Of a DNA stretch of 64,000 bases, positions 7,809-17,150 are shown in pieces. Each line of letters starts with the position of its first letter. Positions within the stretch are counted from its first letter, which is position 1. The DNA lies in NCBI RefSeq assembly GCF_019711415.1, contig NZ_JAIGNJ010000002.1:186001-250000 (forward strand), written 5' to 3'. The translations under genes were made by a program, and so were the position numbers. Source of the DNA: Qipengyuania vesicularis. GTDB lineage: Bacteria > Pseudomonadota > Alphaproteobacteria > Sphingomonadales > Sphingomonadaceae. The notes under the pieces were generated by a model. It did not search any database, had not been told where the DNA came from, and worked only from the letters and a program-made list of their open reading frames with translations.

Positions 7809-9631
7809 CCCTCCACCTCGAACAACCCGGCAAGCTGCTCGATAATCGTGCCGCCGAGCTGTTCCACGTCCATGATCGTCACCGAGCGCTTGTAGTAGCG
7901 GGTCACGTCATGGCCGATGCCGATGGCGGCGAGCTGGACGGGGCTTTGCTTCTCGATCCACTCGATCACCTTGCGCAAGTGGCCTTCGAGATATCCCGCC
8001 TGGTTTACGCTCAGCGTACTGTCGTCGACCGGAGCGCCGTCCGAGATCACCAGCAGGATGCGGCGGTCTTCGGGGCGGGCGAGCAGGCGGGTGTGCGCCC
8101 AGAGCAGCGCCTCGCCGTCGATGTTTTCCTTGAGCAGACCTTCGCGCATCATCAGGCCGAGGTTGCGGCGCGCGCGGCGCCATGGCTCGTCGGCCTTCTT
8201 GTAGACGATGTGGCGCAGATCGTTGAGGCGGCCCGGATTGGCGGGACGGCCATCGGCGAGCCAAGCCTCGCGTGACTGCCCGCCCTTCCACGCGCGGGTG
8301 GTGAAGCCGAGGATTTCGGTCTTCACGCCGCAGCGCTCGAGCGTGCGCGCCATGATGTCGGCGCTGATCGCGGCGATGCTGATCGGCCGCCCGCGCATCG
8401 AGCCCGAATTGTCGATCAGGAGCGTGACGACCGTGTCCTTGAACTCGGTATCGCGCTCGATCTTGTAGGATAGCGCATGGCCGGGGCTGACGACCACGCG
8501 GGTGAGGCGCGCGGCATCCAATAGCCCCTCTTCCTGGTCGAAATCCCAGCTGCGGTTCTGCTGCGCCATGAGGCGGCGCTGGAGGCGGTTGGCGAGCCGC
8601 GTCACCACGCCCTGCAATCCGGCGAGCTGGCTGTCGAGATAGGCGCGCAGCCGGTCCAGTTCCTCGTGATCGCACAGCTCGGGTGCTTCGATCACCTCGT
8701 CGAATTTGTCGGTGTAGTGCTTGTAGTCGAAATCCTCGGGCAGGTCGGTCCACGGGCGGTTCGGGCGGACGGGCTGCATGCCCTCGCCCTCCTCGTCCGA
8801 AGGATCACCATCGGACATTTCCTGCTCGCCCTCGACGTCTTGTTCGGCATCGCCATCGGCCTCGCCGTCGACGACTTCGCCGCGCGCGTCGCTTTCCTGC
8901 GGCTGGGCCTCGCCTTCGTCTTCCTCGTCGGTGTCCTGCTCGTCGTCGGGAGCGTCGCCTTCCTCGTCCTCGCCATCATCGCGGCCTTCGTCCTCGGGCG
9001 TGTCGGGAAGCGTGAGTTCGAGATGCCGCAGCATGTCGAGCGTCAGGTCCTGGAAGGCGCGCTGGTCGTCTAGAGCGCCCGCGAGGTCTTCCATGTCGGT
9101 GCCGATGCGGCTGAGGATTTCCTCGCGCACCATGTCGACGCCGGGCTTCGCGCGGTCGGGAATGGCCTCGCCGGTCAGCGCCTCGCGCAGCATCAGCGAT
9201 AGCGCGGTGGGCAGCGGGACGTCCTTCGCCGCTTCCGCGCGCCCGATGGGATCGGTCGCCGTGCGCATCTCGACCGCCGCGTCGAGATTGCCCTTCATGC
9301 CCGAATAGTTGTTGGAGCCGAGCGCCTCGTAGCGTGTGCGTTCGATAGCGTCGTAACAGGCGCGCGCGATCGGTTCGGGCGGCGCGCCCTTCGCGTGCAT
9401 CGCCTCGTTGTGGTGACGCAACTTGAGTGCGAAGCTGTCAGCAAAGCCACGCGCCTCGCGCGCCTGGTCGGGCGGCAGCGTGCGCCCGGGCAGCGGCACG
9501 CGGAAGTTCTTGCCGCTCTGCGTCGGGCTGTCGGCAGACCAGGCAACCTCGACTTCCGGCTCACGCGCGATGGCGCGCGCCGTGCCGGTGAGCGCCTGCT
9601 TGAACAGGTCGAGAGGTGTCTGGTCTGTCAC
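7805..9631 (-). CDS. cobT: Cobaltochelatase CobT-type subunit (VWA domain)
   Basis: A 608-residue protein matching CobT, a subunit of the aerobic cobalt chelatase (CobNST) that inserts Co2+ into hydrogenobyrinic acid a,c-diamide. The central region (about residues 210-285) is an extremely acidic linker rich in Asp and Glu, typical of CobT/ChlD-like chelatase subunits. The C-terminal von Willebrand A domain carries the MIDAS motif DNSGSM beginning at about D407. The partner AAA+ subunit gene cobS is not adjacent here. It starts ten bases after the fsa stop and its own stop overlaps a lipoprotein gene. CobT-like proteins can also serve other chelatase or MoxR systems, so pathway assignment depends on finding cobS/cobN elsewhere. 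Confidence 0.9.
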   Translation of the reverse strand: MTDQTPLDLFKQALTGTARAIAREPEVEVAWSADSPTQSGKNFRVPLPGRTLPPDQAREARGFADSFALKLRHHNEAMHAKGAPPEPIARACYDAIERTRYEALGSNNYSGMKGNLDAAVEMRTATDPIGRAEAAKDVPLPTALSLMLREALTGEAIPDRAKPGVDMVREEILSRIGTDMEDLAGALDDQRAFQDLTLDMLRHLELTLPDTPEDEGRDDGEDEEGDAPDDEQDTDEEDEGEAQPQESDARGEVVDGEADGDAEQDVEGEQEMSDGDPSDEEGEGMQPVRPNRPWTDLPEDFDYKHYTDKFDEVIEAPELCDHEELDRLRAYLDSQLAGLQGVVTRLANRLQRRLMAQQNRSWDFDQEEGLLDAARLTRVVVSPGHALSYKIERDTEFKDTVVTLLIDNSGSMRGRPISIAAISADIMARTLERCGVKTEILGFTTRAWKGGQSREAWLADGRPANPGRLNDLRHIVYKKADEPWRRARRNLGLMMREGLLKENIDGEALLWAHTRLLARPEDRRILLVISDGAPVDDSTLSVNQAGYLEGHLRKVIEWIEKQSPVQLAAIGIGHDVTRYYKRSVTIMDVEQLGGTIIEQLAGLFEVEG

Positions 9632-9641
9632 GCGGGCCTAT

Positions 9642-10301
9642 TTAGGACGTCGGGATCGACTGGCCAGTCTTTTCCCAGTCCTTGATGAAGCCTTCCAGCC
9701 CCTTGTCGGTCAGGACGTGCTTGAATAGTCCCTTGATCACGGCGGGCGGCATGGTCGCGACATCGGCACCCAGACGCGCGCTCTGCAACACGTGGACCGG
9801 GTTGCGGATCGAGGCGGCGAGGATTTCGGTCTGGAAGTCGTAATTGTTGTAGATCAGGCGGATATCGCCGATCAGTTCCATGCCGTCGAAGCCGTTGTCG
9901 TCATGACGGCCGATGAAGGGCGAGACAAAGGTCGCGCCGGCCTTAGCAGCCAGCAGCGCCTGGTTGGCCGAGAAACACAGCGTGACATTCACCATCGTGC
10001 CGTCGCTGGTGAGCTTCTTGCAGGTCTTGAGCCCGTCGATCGTCAGCGGGACCTTGATGCAGACATTGTCCGCGATCTTCCGCAGCGTCTCGGCTTCTTT
10101 CATCATCGTCTCGTGATCGAGCGCGACGACTTCGGCGCTGACCGGGCCATCGACGATGCCGCAGATTTCCTTCGTGACTTCCATGAAGTCGCGGCCCGAC
10201 TTGGCGATCAGCGAGGGGTTGGTGGTGACACCATCGAGCAGGCCGGTGTCGGCCATTTCCTTGATGTCGGCGATGTCGGCAGTGTCGACGAAGAATTTCA
10301 T
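9642..10301 (-). CDS. fsa: Fructose-6-phosphate aldolase / transaldolase-like protein
   Basis: A 219-residue member of the small transaldolase family (MipB/TalC/Fsa). The signature [13 protein letters not shown] appears at residues about 24-36, and the Schiff-base lysine in [10 protein letters not shown] at about residue 84. [11 protein letters not shown] completes the barrel. Enzymes of this size interconvert fructose 6-phosphate with dihydroxyacetone and glyceraldehyde 3-phosphate or act as transaldolase in the pentose phosphate pathway; sequence alone does not settle which. It is the first gene of the minus-strand run with cobT and its neighbours. Confidence 0.93.
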   Translation of the reverse strand: MKFFVDTADIADIKEMADTGLLDGVTTNPSLIAKSGRDFMEVTKEICGIVDGPVSAEVVALDHETMMKEAETLRKIADNVCIKVPLTIDGLKTCKKLTSDGTMVNVTLCFSANQALLAAKAGATFVSPFIGRHDDNGFDGMELIGDIRLIYNNYDFQTEILAASIRNPVHVLQSARLGADVATMPPAVIKGLFKHVLTDKGLEGFIKDWEKTGQSIPTS

Positions 10302-10431
10302 GTGTGCGAGCTCCGGAGAAGCGGTTGGCGATTCCCTCTCGCTCTAAACGACCGGACGATGTGCATCTACCCCGCTGGCTCTCCAGTCGTGGACTAAGTC
10401 TCGCTTGTCCGGCTCGCACCCGGAATCAAGA

Positions 10432-10460
10432 GGGCCCCACGAACCAGGATCGCGGGGCCC
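10432..10460 (-). terminator. Probable terminator hairpin
   Basis: GGGCCCC (10432-10438) pairs with GGGGCCC (10454-10460) around a 15-base loop. On the minus strand, downstream of the PEP-CTERM gene, it is followed by CTCTTGATT, only a weak T-rich stretch, so termination efficiency is uncertain. Confidence 0.5.
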
Positions 10461-10486
10461 CTTCGGGTACCTCAGCATGGAATAGC

Positions 10487-11209
10487 TTAGCTGTAGGCCA
10501 GGCGAACCTTCCGGCTCTCGCGGCGCATCACCCCGCCGACAAGGCCGAAGCCGAGGATCAGCATGAGCCAGGTCGAAGGCTCGGGAACAGCCGAGCTGAA
10601 GGTGATGCTCTTGAGCTTGAAACCATCACCATAATTGTCCGGATTGCTGCTCGACGCGCCGATGATCCACCAATTGCCTGAGACCGAACCGGGATTGATG
10701 TTGCGCGTATCCCAGCCGCTTTGGCCGACCGATCCCGATTCCCAAAAGCTGAAGCCAGAGAGGATCGAGTCGGGCTGCTCGTCCCACAAAGGAGCGACGT
10801 TCCAGGCACCAAGAGCATTCATCGCGCCGATAGTCGCATCGGTATCGTTCATGCCGTGCCAGCCGGTTGCGAATGTCGCGCTTTCCAGGACGACCGACGA
10901 ACTGAACTGGAGGAGGATGAAGTCGGTCCAGCCGACATTGTCGACCGTATGCGAACCGTCGCCGTCGCTGTTGTTCACGCCGAGGCCGTAGGACCACTGG
11001 CCAAGCGAGCCGTCCTCGAGATTGCTGTCGTAGTCGACGGCCCAGGCGGTTGCCTGGACTGAGGTGGCACCGTCACTGAATATGAGCGAATTGCCGTCGG
11101 AGCCGGAACCCGCACCGCCAGCCAGGACAAGCGTCGACGCATGGGCTGCACCCGCGATTGCAAGGCTGCCAATGGCACAAAGCTTGGCGATATTACGACG
11201 AATGTTCAT
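10487..11209 (-). CDS. PEP-CTERM domain exported protein
   Basis: A 240-residue secreted protein. It has an N-terminal Sec signal (CAIGSLAIAGAAHAS), a glycine/serine/aspartate-rich body, and a C-terminal sorting signal VPEPSTWLMLILGFGLVGGVMRRE: the PEP motif, one membrane segment and a basic tail. Such proteins are processed by an exosortase and are linked to exopolysaccharide or biofilm surfaces. The start ATG at 11209 is preceded by GAGAGGG; the longer open frame has no such site. No exosortase gene is in the window. The body resembles no enzyme I can name. Confidence 0.85.
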   Translation of the reverse strand: MNIRRNIAKLCAIGSLAIAGAAHASTLVLAGGAGSGSDGNSLIFSDGATSVQATAWAVDYDSNLEDGSLGQWSYGLGVNNSDGDGSHTVDNVGWTDFILLQFSSSVVLESATFATGWHGMNDTDATIGAMNALGAWNVAPLWDEQPDSILSGFSFWESGSVGQSGWDTRNINPGSVSGNWWIIGASSSNPDNYGDGFKLKSITFSSAVPEPSTWLMLILGFGLVGGVMRRESRKVRLAYS

Positions 11210-11352
11210 GAGACCCTCTCGGACAGTAACCTGCAGCGCCCGATAGTGGACGCATTGCGGTATTATTCCACCCACCCGAGTCCCGGGAATAGCGTTAATA
11301 AACTCAGATTCGGCTGTGCCAAATCGGGACAAAAGGGTCCGCGATCTCCGGC

Positions 11353-12039
11353 CTAAAGCGCGCCGAAAACTCCGATAATCAACGGATCGCGCGTCTCGCG
11401 CGGGTTAGCCCTGATTCCGGCCTCCTCGACACCGATCTCACGCCAGATCGTATCGTCGATCCGGCCCGCCACGCGGCTGGACACTTGCGGGATATCGACG
11501 CCCGTTAGTGCTGCCAGAGCCTGTCCCACCAGCGGGTCCTGCGCGACCCGCATGGCAGTGCCGAGTTCGGGCACCATTGCCTCGATCAGCGAGCTACCCA
11601 TCGACCCGCGCAGGAAGGCGGTAGCTGCCGTCGGCCCGCCGTTTACGAGATCGATCGCGTTCTGGATCCCGATCGTACGCACGGCCTCGGTCACAAGCGG
11701 GGCGGCGCGATCTGCGCCCTCGTAGGCGATATCGCCGAAAGCATCGAACAGCCGATCCTTGAACAGCGATGAGGTGAGGATGCTCGACAGCACGCCTCCG
11801 CGAGCGCCGAGCAGGTTCTCAAGCCCGACTTCTTCAACCTGCTGGTCCCAGAAGCCGCCGCCATCGAGCATGCGGGCAAAGGCACGCTCGCTCGAAAGGA
11901 ACAGGATGCGCTGGACGGCGTCGGTCAGGCTGAAGCCGGGGATACCCGCACATCCGGAAAGCGCGAGACCGGCCGTCCCGGCGGTCAAACCGCCGAGGAA
12001 AGCGCGGCGTCCGGTGGGTCTCACAAGAATATCGGTCAT
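11353..12039 (-). CDS. Tat-exported lipoprotein with DUF4197
   Basis: A 228-residue protein. The N-terminus has a twin-arginine signal (TGRRAFLGGLTAGTAGLALSGCAG) whose hydrophobic stretch ends in a lipobox-like LSGC, suggesting a Tat-dependent lipoprotein. The remainder (SLTDAVQRILFLSSERAFARML...GVFGAL) fits DUF4197, a helical family of unknown function. The start ATG at 12039 has AAGGAGAA at good spacing. The same frame stays open far upstream only because it lies opposite priA. It is divergent from priA with 66 bases between starts. Function unknown. Confidence 0.85.
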   Translation of the reverse strand: MTDILVRPTGRRAFLGGLTAGTAGLALSGCAGIPGFSLTDAVQRILFLSSERAFARMLDGGGFWDQQVEEVGLENLLGARGGVLSSILTSSLFKDRLFDAFGDIAYEGADRAAPLVTEAVRTIGIQNAIDLVNGGPTAATAFLRGSMGSSLIEAMVPELGTAMRVAQDPLVGQALAALTGVDIPQVSSRVAGRIDDTIWREIGVEEAGIRANPRETRDPLIIGVFGAL

Positions 12040-12105
12040 TATTGTTCTCCTTGGCAAAGTCCCACCCTTGTCTTGTCGCAGTGACGCCGCCCATATGGCC
12101 ACCAA

Positions 12106-14271
12106 ATGAACCGCGTCCGCTGCCTCGTCCTCAATGCCGCGCTCGGCCCCCTCGACTACAAGGTCCCCGAGGGGATGGAGGTCGAATACGGGCAGGTAGT
12201 CGAATGCCCACTCGGTCCGCGGACGGTCGTCGGGATCGTCTGGGAGGCTGAACGGCTGCCGGGCAACGAGGTTCCGGTGGAGAAACTGCGCAATTTGCGG
12301 GGGATATATCCCATCCCTCCCCTTCCTGCGCCGCTGCGCCACCTGATCGAGTGGACGGCCGACTACTATGTCGCCTCGCTGGCGAGCGTGGCGCGGATGG
12401 CGCTGTCCTCGGGCGGGGCGCTGAAGGGGCCGGCGAGCATCACCGAGTATCGCCTTACGGGGGGCATGCCCGAACGCATGACCCCGCAGCGACTGGCGGC
12501 GATGGAGGCGCTGGAGGGCGAGCAGGCGACCATTCGCGAACTGGCCGGAATTGCGGATGTATCGGAAGGCGTCTTGCGCGGGCTCGTCAACCAGGGCGTG
12601 CTCGAACCGGTCGAGGTCGATTGCGACCGGCCCTATGACGAGGCCCGGCCCGACTTCGCGCAGGTGGAGTTGAGCGATCAGCAGCGCGAAGCCGCAGAGA
12701 CTTTTTCCTCCGCGGTGCGCGAGGTGAAGTTCGCGCCCTTCCTGCTCGACGGGGTGACCGGATCGGGCAAAACCGAAACCTACTTCGAACCCGTGTCCGA
12801 AGCGCTGAGAATGGAAAGGCAGGTGCTTGTCCTGCTGCCCGAGATCGCGCTGACCGAAAACTTCCTCCACCGCTTTGAAGAGCGTTTCGGTGCTGCGCCG
12901 GTGCTGTGGCACTCCTCGCTCAAATCGACCGAGCGGCGCCGCGCATGGAGGGCAGTGGCGAGCGGTGAAGCGCAAGTGGTTGTGGGTGCACGCTCGGCCC
13001 TATTCCTTCCCTTCGCAAAGCTCGGCCTGATCGTGGTCGACGAAGCGCATGAGACCAGCTTCAAGCAAGAGGATGGCGTTCGCTACAACGCGCGCGACGT
13101 CGCCGTGATGCGCGCGCATTTCGAAGGCTTCCCTATCATCCTCGCCAGCGCCACCCCAGCGCTGGAAAGCCTGCAGATGGCCGAGAGCGGGATCTACACT
13201 AAGGTCGACCTGCCGAGCCGCTTCGGCGGCGCGCAACTGCCCGCGATCGACACAATCGACCTGACGCAGGAGAAGCCGCCGCACGGCATGTGGCTGGCCC
13301 AGAGGCTGGTCGACGGGATTGCCGAGCGGCTGGAACGCGGCGAGCAGTCGCTTCTGTTCCTCAATCGCCGAGGCTATGCACCACTGACTTTGTGCCGGAA
13401 CTGCGGCTTTCGTTACCAGTGCCCCAATTGCAGCGCATGGCTAGTCGAACACCGCTTCACCCGCCGGCTCGCCTGCCACCATTGCGGCCACGAAGCGCCT
13501 AGCCCCGATCGCTGCTCCGAATGCGGTGAGCCCGACTGCCTCGTCGCATGCGGCCCCGGCGTCGAACGCATCGCCGACGAAGTGGCCGAACGCCTGCCCA
13601 AAGCGCGAGTCTTCGTTGCCACTTCCGACACGCTCAACTCGCCCGGCCGCGCTGCTGAATTCATCGCGCAGGTCGATGCGGGCGAGATCGACGTGATTGT
13701 AGGCACACAGCTCGTCACCAAGGGCTTCCACTTCCCCGAACTGACGCTTGTGGGCGTGGTCGATGCCGATCTCGGCCTTGAAGGCGGGGACCTGCGTGCA
13801 GGCGAGCGCACCTACCAGCAGGTCGCGCAGGTGGCCGGACGGGCGGGACGCGGCGCGAAACCGGGCGAAGTCCTGATCCAGACCCGCCATCCCGAGGCCA
13901 GCGTCATTGCAGCCCTCGCGGCAGGAGACCGCGATGCCTTCTACAGCGTCGAAACCGAGATGCGCCGCGATGCAGGTGCCCCGCCCTTCGGCCGCTGGGC
14001 CTCGATCATCGTGTCCAGCGAGGACGAGGCCGAAGCCCGCGAAGCTGCCCGAAGGATTGGCGATACCCGGCCCGATGTGCCCGACTGCATGATCCTCGGC
14101 CCCGCGCCCGCCCCCATGGCGCAATTGCGCGGCCGCTATCGCTACCGCTTGCTGATGAACGCCCGCCGCAGCGTACAACTCCAGGACGTGATCCGCCGCT
14201 GGCTCGGCCAGATCGACCACCCGCCCGGCGTGCGCGTTGCGGTCGATGTGGATCCCTATAGCTTCGTTTGA
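12106..14271 (+). CDS. priA: Primosomal protein N' (replication restart helicase)
   Basis: A 721-residue superfamily 2 DNA helicase that recognises stalled forks and reloads the replisome. The N-terminal 3'-binding and winged-helix part is followed by Walker A GVTGSGKTE (residues 216-224) and Walker B DEAH (from D312). A cysteine-rich zinc-binding insert follows (CRNCGFRYQCPNCSAWL ... CHHCGH ... CSECGEPDC), then motif V/VI with GTQLVTKGFHFP and QVAGRAGRG. All expected PriA parts are present, and the length is normal. Confidence 0.98.
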   Translation: MNRVRCLVLNAALGPLDYKVPEGMEVEYGQVVECPLGPRTVVGIVWEAERLPGNEVPVEKLRNLRGIYPIPPLPAPLRHLIEWTADYYVASLASVARMALSSGGALKGPASITEYRLTGGMPERMTPQRLAAMEALEGEQATIRELAGIADVSEGVLRGLVNQGVLEPVEVDCDRPYDEARPDFAQVELSDQQREAAETFSSAVREVKFAPFLLDGVTGSGKTETYFEPVSEALRMERQVLVLLPEIALTENFLHRFEERFGAAPVLWHSSLKSTERRRAWRAVASGEAQVVVGARSALFLPFAKLGLIVVDEAHETSFKQEDGVRYNARDVAVMRAHFEGFPIILASATPALESLQMAESGIYTKVDLPSRFGGAQLPAIDTIDLTQEKPPHGMWLAQRLVDGIAERLERGEQSLLFLNRRGYAPLTLCRNCGFRYQCPNCSAWLVEHRFTRRLACHHCGHEAPSPDRCSECGEPDCLVACGPGVERIADEVAERLPKARVFVATSDTLNSPGRAAEFIAQVDAGEIDVIVGTQLVTKGFHFPELTLVGVVDADLGLEGGDLRAGERTYQQVAQVAGRAGRGAKPGEVLIQTRHPEASVIAALAAGDRDAFYSVETEMRRDAGAPPFGRWASIIVSSEDEAEAREAARRIGDTRPDVPDCMILGPAPAPMAQLRGRYRYRLLMNARRSVQLQDVIRRWLGQIDHPPGVRVAVDVDPYSFV

Positions 14272-14305
14272 GGCACCCTCCCCCTAGTTATGCATTGTCC
14301 CGGCA

Positions 14306-15862
14306 ATGCCCGGCCCCGTTCTTGTTCCCATCCTCGGCGACCAGCTGACCCGCAACCTCGCCTCGATCCGCGGGCGGACCAAGGACGATACCGTCATCCT
14401 CATGATGGAAGTCTGGGACGAGGCGACCTACGTCAAACACCACAAGCAGAAGATCGTGCTGATCTTCTCCGCCATGCGCCATTTCGCCGAGGAATTACGC
14501 GAGGCGGGGTGGAGCGTCGACTATGTCAAACTCGACGACGAGGGCAATTCGGGCAGCTTCACCGGAGAGGTCGCCCGCGCCATCGAGGAGCACGCCCCGC
14601 GGCTCGTCAGCGTGGTCGAGGCGGGTGAATGGCGCGTGCGCGAAGCCATGGATCAGTGGGGGGACAAGTTCGCCTGCGATGTCGAAATCCTGCGCGACGA
14701 CCGCTTCATTTGCACCCAGGCCGAGTTCGATGAGTGGGCGGAGGACCGCAAGGGGCTCCGCATGGAATATTTCTACCGCGAGATGCGCCGCAAGACCGGC
14801 CTCCTCATGGATGGCGACAAGCCCGAGGGCGGCGAGTGGAATTACGACAGCGAAAACCGCAAGCCGCCAAAGGACGGCCTCTCCGCACCCGAACGCCCCA
14901 AGTTCGAGCCGGACGCAATCACGCAGGAGGTGATCGAGCTCGTCGAGGAGCGCTTCGGCGACCACTTTGGCTCACTCGAACGGTTCCAATGGCCCGTCAC
15001 CCGCGAGGAGGCGGAGGAAGCCGCCGATGCCTTCTTCGCCGAGCGGATCGAATGCTTCGGCCCCTATCAGGACGCGATGCTCGCGGGCGAGGACGACCTG
15101 TTCCACTCGATGCTCTCGACCAGCATCAACCTCGGCCTGCTCGACCCGCTCGAACTTTGCCAGCGCGCGGAGAAGGCCTACAGGGACGGCAAGGCGCCGC
15201 TCAATTCGGTCGAGGGATTCATCCGCCAGATCATCGGCTGGCGCGAATATGTGCGCGGCTTCTACTTCCACCAGATGCCGCATCTGCAAAAAGCCAATGC
15301 GCTGAACGCCCAGCGAGGCTTGCCCGAGTTCTACTGGACCGGCGAAACCGACATGGCCTGCCATGCCGACTGCATCCGCTCGACCCGCGACAATGCGCAT
15401 GTCCACCACATCCAGCGGCTGATGGTGCTCGGCAATTTCGCGCTGCTGGCCGGCGTGAACCCGCGCGAAGTGCAGGACTGGTTCCTCGTCGTCTATGCCG
15501 ATGCCTATGAATGGGTCGAGCTGCCCAATGTCGCCGCGATGATCCTCTATGCCGACGGCGGCAAGCTCGCCTCCAAGCCCTATGCGGCGAGCGGCAATTA
15601 CATCAACAAGATGAGCAACTACTGCTCGGGCTGCAAATACTCACCGAGCAAGAAAACCGGCGACGGCGCCTGCCCGTTCAACCCGCTCTACTGGCACTTC
15701 ATGCACCGGCACCGCGAGCGGCTGGAAAAGAACCACCGTATCGGGCGGATCTACGCGACCTGGGACCGGATGGGCGAGGATCGGCAGGCAGAGTATTTGG
15801 AAAGCGCGGAGGCGTTTCTGGGGACGTTGATTCCTGCGGGTGATGGTTGGGCCCGGGACTGA
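14306..15862 (+). CDS. phrB: Iron-sulfur bacterial cryptochrome/(6-4) photolyase
   Basis: A 518-residue flavoprotein of the prokaryotic (6-4) photolyase / FeS-BCP family, which repairs UV photoproducts using FAD and a lumazine-type antenna. Four cysteines suitable for a 4Fe-4S cluster are visible: C352 in DMACHADC, C440 and C443 in YCSGCKYS, and C456 in GACPFN. Their spacing equals that of Agrobacterium PhrB (350, 438, 441, 454, from memory) offset by two. The FAD-binding helices include GWREYVRGFYF and DNAHVHHIQRLMVLGNFALL. It lacks the classic class I N-terminal phrA sequence. It follows priA by 34 bases and may share its transcript. Confidence 0.9.
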   Translation: MPGPVLVPILGDQLTRNLASIRGRTKDDTVILMMEVWDEATYVKHHKQKIVLIFSAMRHFAEELREAGWSVDYVKLDDEGNSGSFTGEVARAIEEHAPRLVSVVEAGEWRVREAMDQWGDKFACDVEILRDDRFICTQAEFDEWAEDRKGLRMEYFYREMRRKTGLLMDGDKPEGGEWNYDSENRKPPKDGLSAPERPKFEPDAITQEVIELVEERFGDHFGSLERFQWPVTREEAEEAADAFFAERIECFGPYQDAMLAGEDDLFHSMLSTSINLGLLDPLELCQRAEKAYRDGKAPLNSVEGFIRQIIGWREYVRGFYFHQMPHLQKANALNAQRGLPEFYWTGETDMACHADCIRSTRDNAHVHHIQRLMVLGNFALLAGVNPREVQDWFLVVYADAYEWVELPNVAAMILYADGGKLASKPYAASGNYINKMSNYCSGCKYSPSKKTGDGACPFNPLYWHFMHRHRERLEKNHRIGRIYATWDRMGEDRQAEYLESAEAFLGTLIPAGDGWARD

Positions 15863-15978
15863 AGAAAGTTTGGCTATGGGTGGCTAGCTGACGCCGGCTA
15901 GAGCTGCCACGCAGCGGCAGTTTCGGCCGACTCCAGATGCTGTGCTACCTCCCATCAGAACCTTGGTGGGAGGCTCAC

Positions 15979-16935
15979 ATGATCAGACTCTTTCGCACAT
16001 TCATAGCCGTTCTAGCAGCAAGCTCTCTCCAATCGAATGCTGCGGACGCACAAGAGCGATATGAGGGTCCAATTATCGACATGCATATGCACGCCTATCC
16101 GCCAGATATCTTCGGATCGCCAGTTCCTAATCCCATATCAGGCTTGGGTTCGACAGAGGTGACAGAGGAAGAGATCAGGCAAGGAACGCTGGAGCAGATG
16201 CGCAGGCACAAAATTGTGCTTGCGGTCTTGAGCGGCCCACCGGAAGTTGTTGCGCGATGGAAGGAGCGCGCACCGGGACTGTTTCTTACCTCACCGCATT
16301 TTCCCCGATGGAGTCCGTTGACAGATATTGATGAAATGCGAGGACAGTATGAGGCAGGTGTCTTTGAGGCGATGGGTGAAATCTCGTCGCAATACTCCGG
16401 GATGGAACCAGCCGACAAAAGGCTTGAGCCCTATGTGGCGCTGGCCGAAGAACTCGGGATTCCGTTCGGCCTTCATGTCGGCCTTAGCGGGCGCGGGGTC
16501 GCCCTTACGGAGCACCCGGACTATCGCATAGGGAATGGCAGACCCTTGTTGTTGGAGCCCCTCATCATTCGCCACCCTGACCTGCGGCTTTACGTGATGC
16601 ATGCCGGTTGGCCGTTTCTTGATGAGATGAAGGCAATCTTGTGGTCCTATCCACACGTCTATGTAGATATTTCGCCGCTCAGCTGGTTTATACCGACGAA
16701 GGAGTTCCACACTTATCTTCGCGCACTAGTCGAGGCAGGCTTCGACAAGCAGATCATGTTCGGTTCAGACCAAATGATTTGGCCAGATGCAATCGGGTTG
16801 GCGATTGAGGCGGTTCAGGAAGCCGACTACCTAACTCATGAGCAGAAAGCGGATATATTCTACAACAATGCAGCAAGATTTCTCGAGCTCTCAGGAGCAG
16901 AGATCACAACGCACAAAGAGATTACGCGACAATAA
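15979..16935 (+). CDS. Exported amidohydrolase-family protein
   Basis: A 318-residue TIM-barrel metal-dependent hydrolase (amidohydrolase 2 type). It has an N-terminal signal peptide (FRTFIAVLAASSLQSNAADA) and the metal-binding HxH at H36 and H38 in IIDMHMHAYPPD. Further ligands are likely in LHVGLSGRG, VMHAGWPF and MFGSDQMIW. ATG 15979 is chosen because of GGTGGGAGG just upstream. Base composition is clearly lower in GC than its neighbours (two sampled 60-base blocks are about 47%), which suggests recent acquisition. Substrate unknown; the family includes decarboxylases and lactonases. It stands alone between the photolyase and ada. Confidence 0.85.
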   Translation: MIRLFRTFIAVLAASSLQSNAADAQERYEGPIIDMHMHAYPPDIFGSPVPNPISGLGSTEVTEEEIRQGTLEQMRRHKIVLAVLSGPPEVVARWKERAPGLFLTSPHFPRWSPLTDIDEMRGQYEAGVFEAMGEISSQYSGMEPADKRLEPYVALAEELGIPFGLHVGLSGRGVALTEHPDYRIGNGRPLLLEPLIIRHPDLRLYVMHAGWPFLDEMKAILWSYPHVYVDISPLSWFIPTKEFHTYLRALVEAGFDKQIMFGSDQMIWPDAIGLAIEAVQEADYLTHEQKADIFYNNAARFLELSGAEITTHKEITRQ

Positions 16936-17150
16936 GCGAAGTCTGCATTCGGGTCGTTAGCGGTCATTCACGTTTTCCTACTAGCTGGTCGACGTGGCAT
17001 TGAAACAGGATGCCTCCCGTACGTCACTTCCCAACAGTCCGGCGCTTTGCGCCCCTGTCGGTCCCTTCGCAACTTTTCCCACTAGACCGTGTTCCAAGTG
17101 TTCCATCCTGTGGTGCAATCCTCGGGCAATCCAACCGGCGCGGCGCGCGG
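16936..17150. other. Intergenic region with no recognised gene
   Basis: These 215 bases separate the low-GC amidohydrolase gene from ada. They hold a short near-tandem repeat (GTGTTCCA occurs twice, nine bases apart, near 17090-17106) but no tRNA-like fold, terminator or convincing small ORF that I can support. They may be a remnant of the insertion that brought the amidohydrolase. Confidence 0.4.

Noticed and set aside
11300-11330. TGGCAC before the PEP-CTERM gene as a possible sigma-54 promoter
   Set aside because: The -24 half is present, but the -12 element lacks the essential GC at the right spacing.
12040-12975. Apparent long N-terminal extension of the DUF4197 protein
   Set aside because: It lies opposite priA, and the Tat signal with a good ribosome binding site begins at 12039.
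16936-17150. Possible tRNA or small RNA between the amidohydrolase gene and ada
   Set aside because: No cloverleaf, no terminator and no conserved RNA motif could be read.
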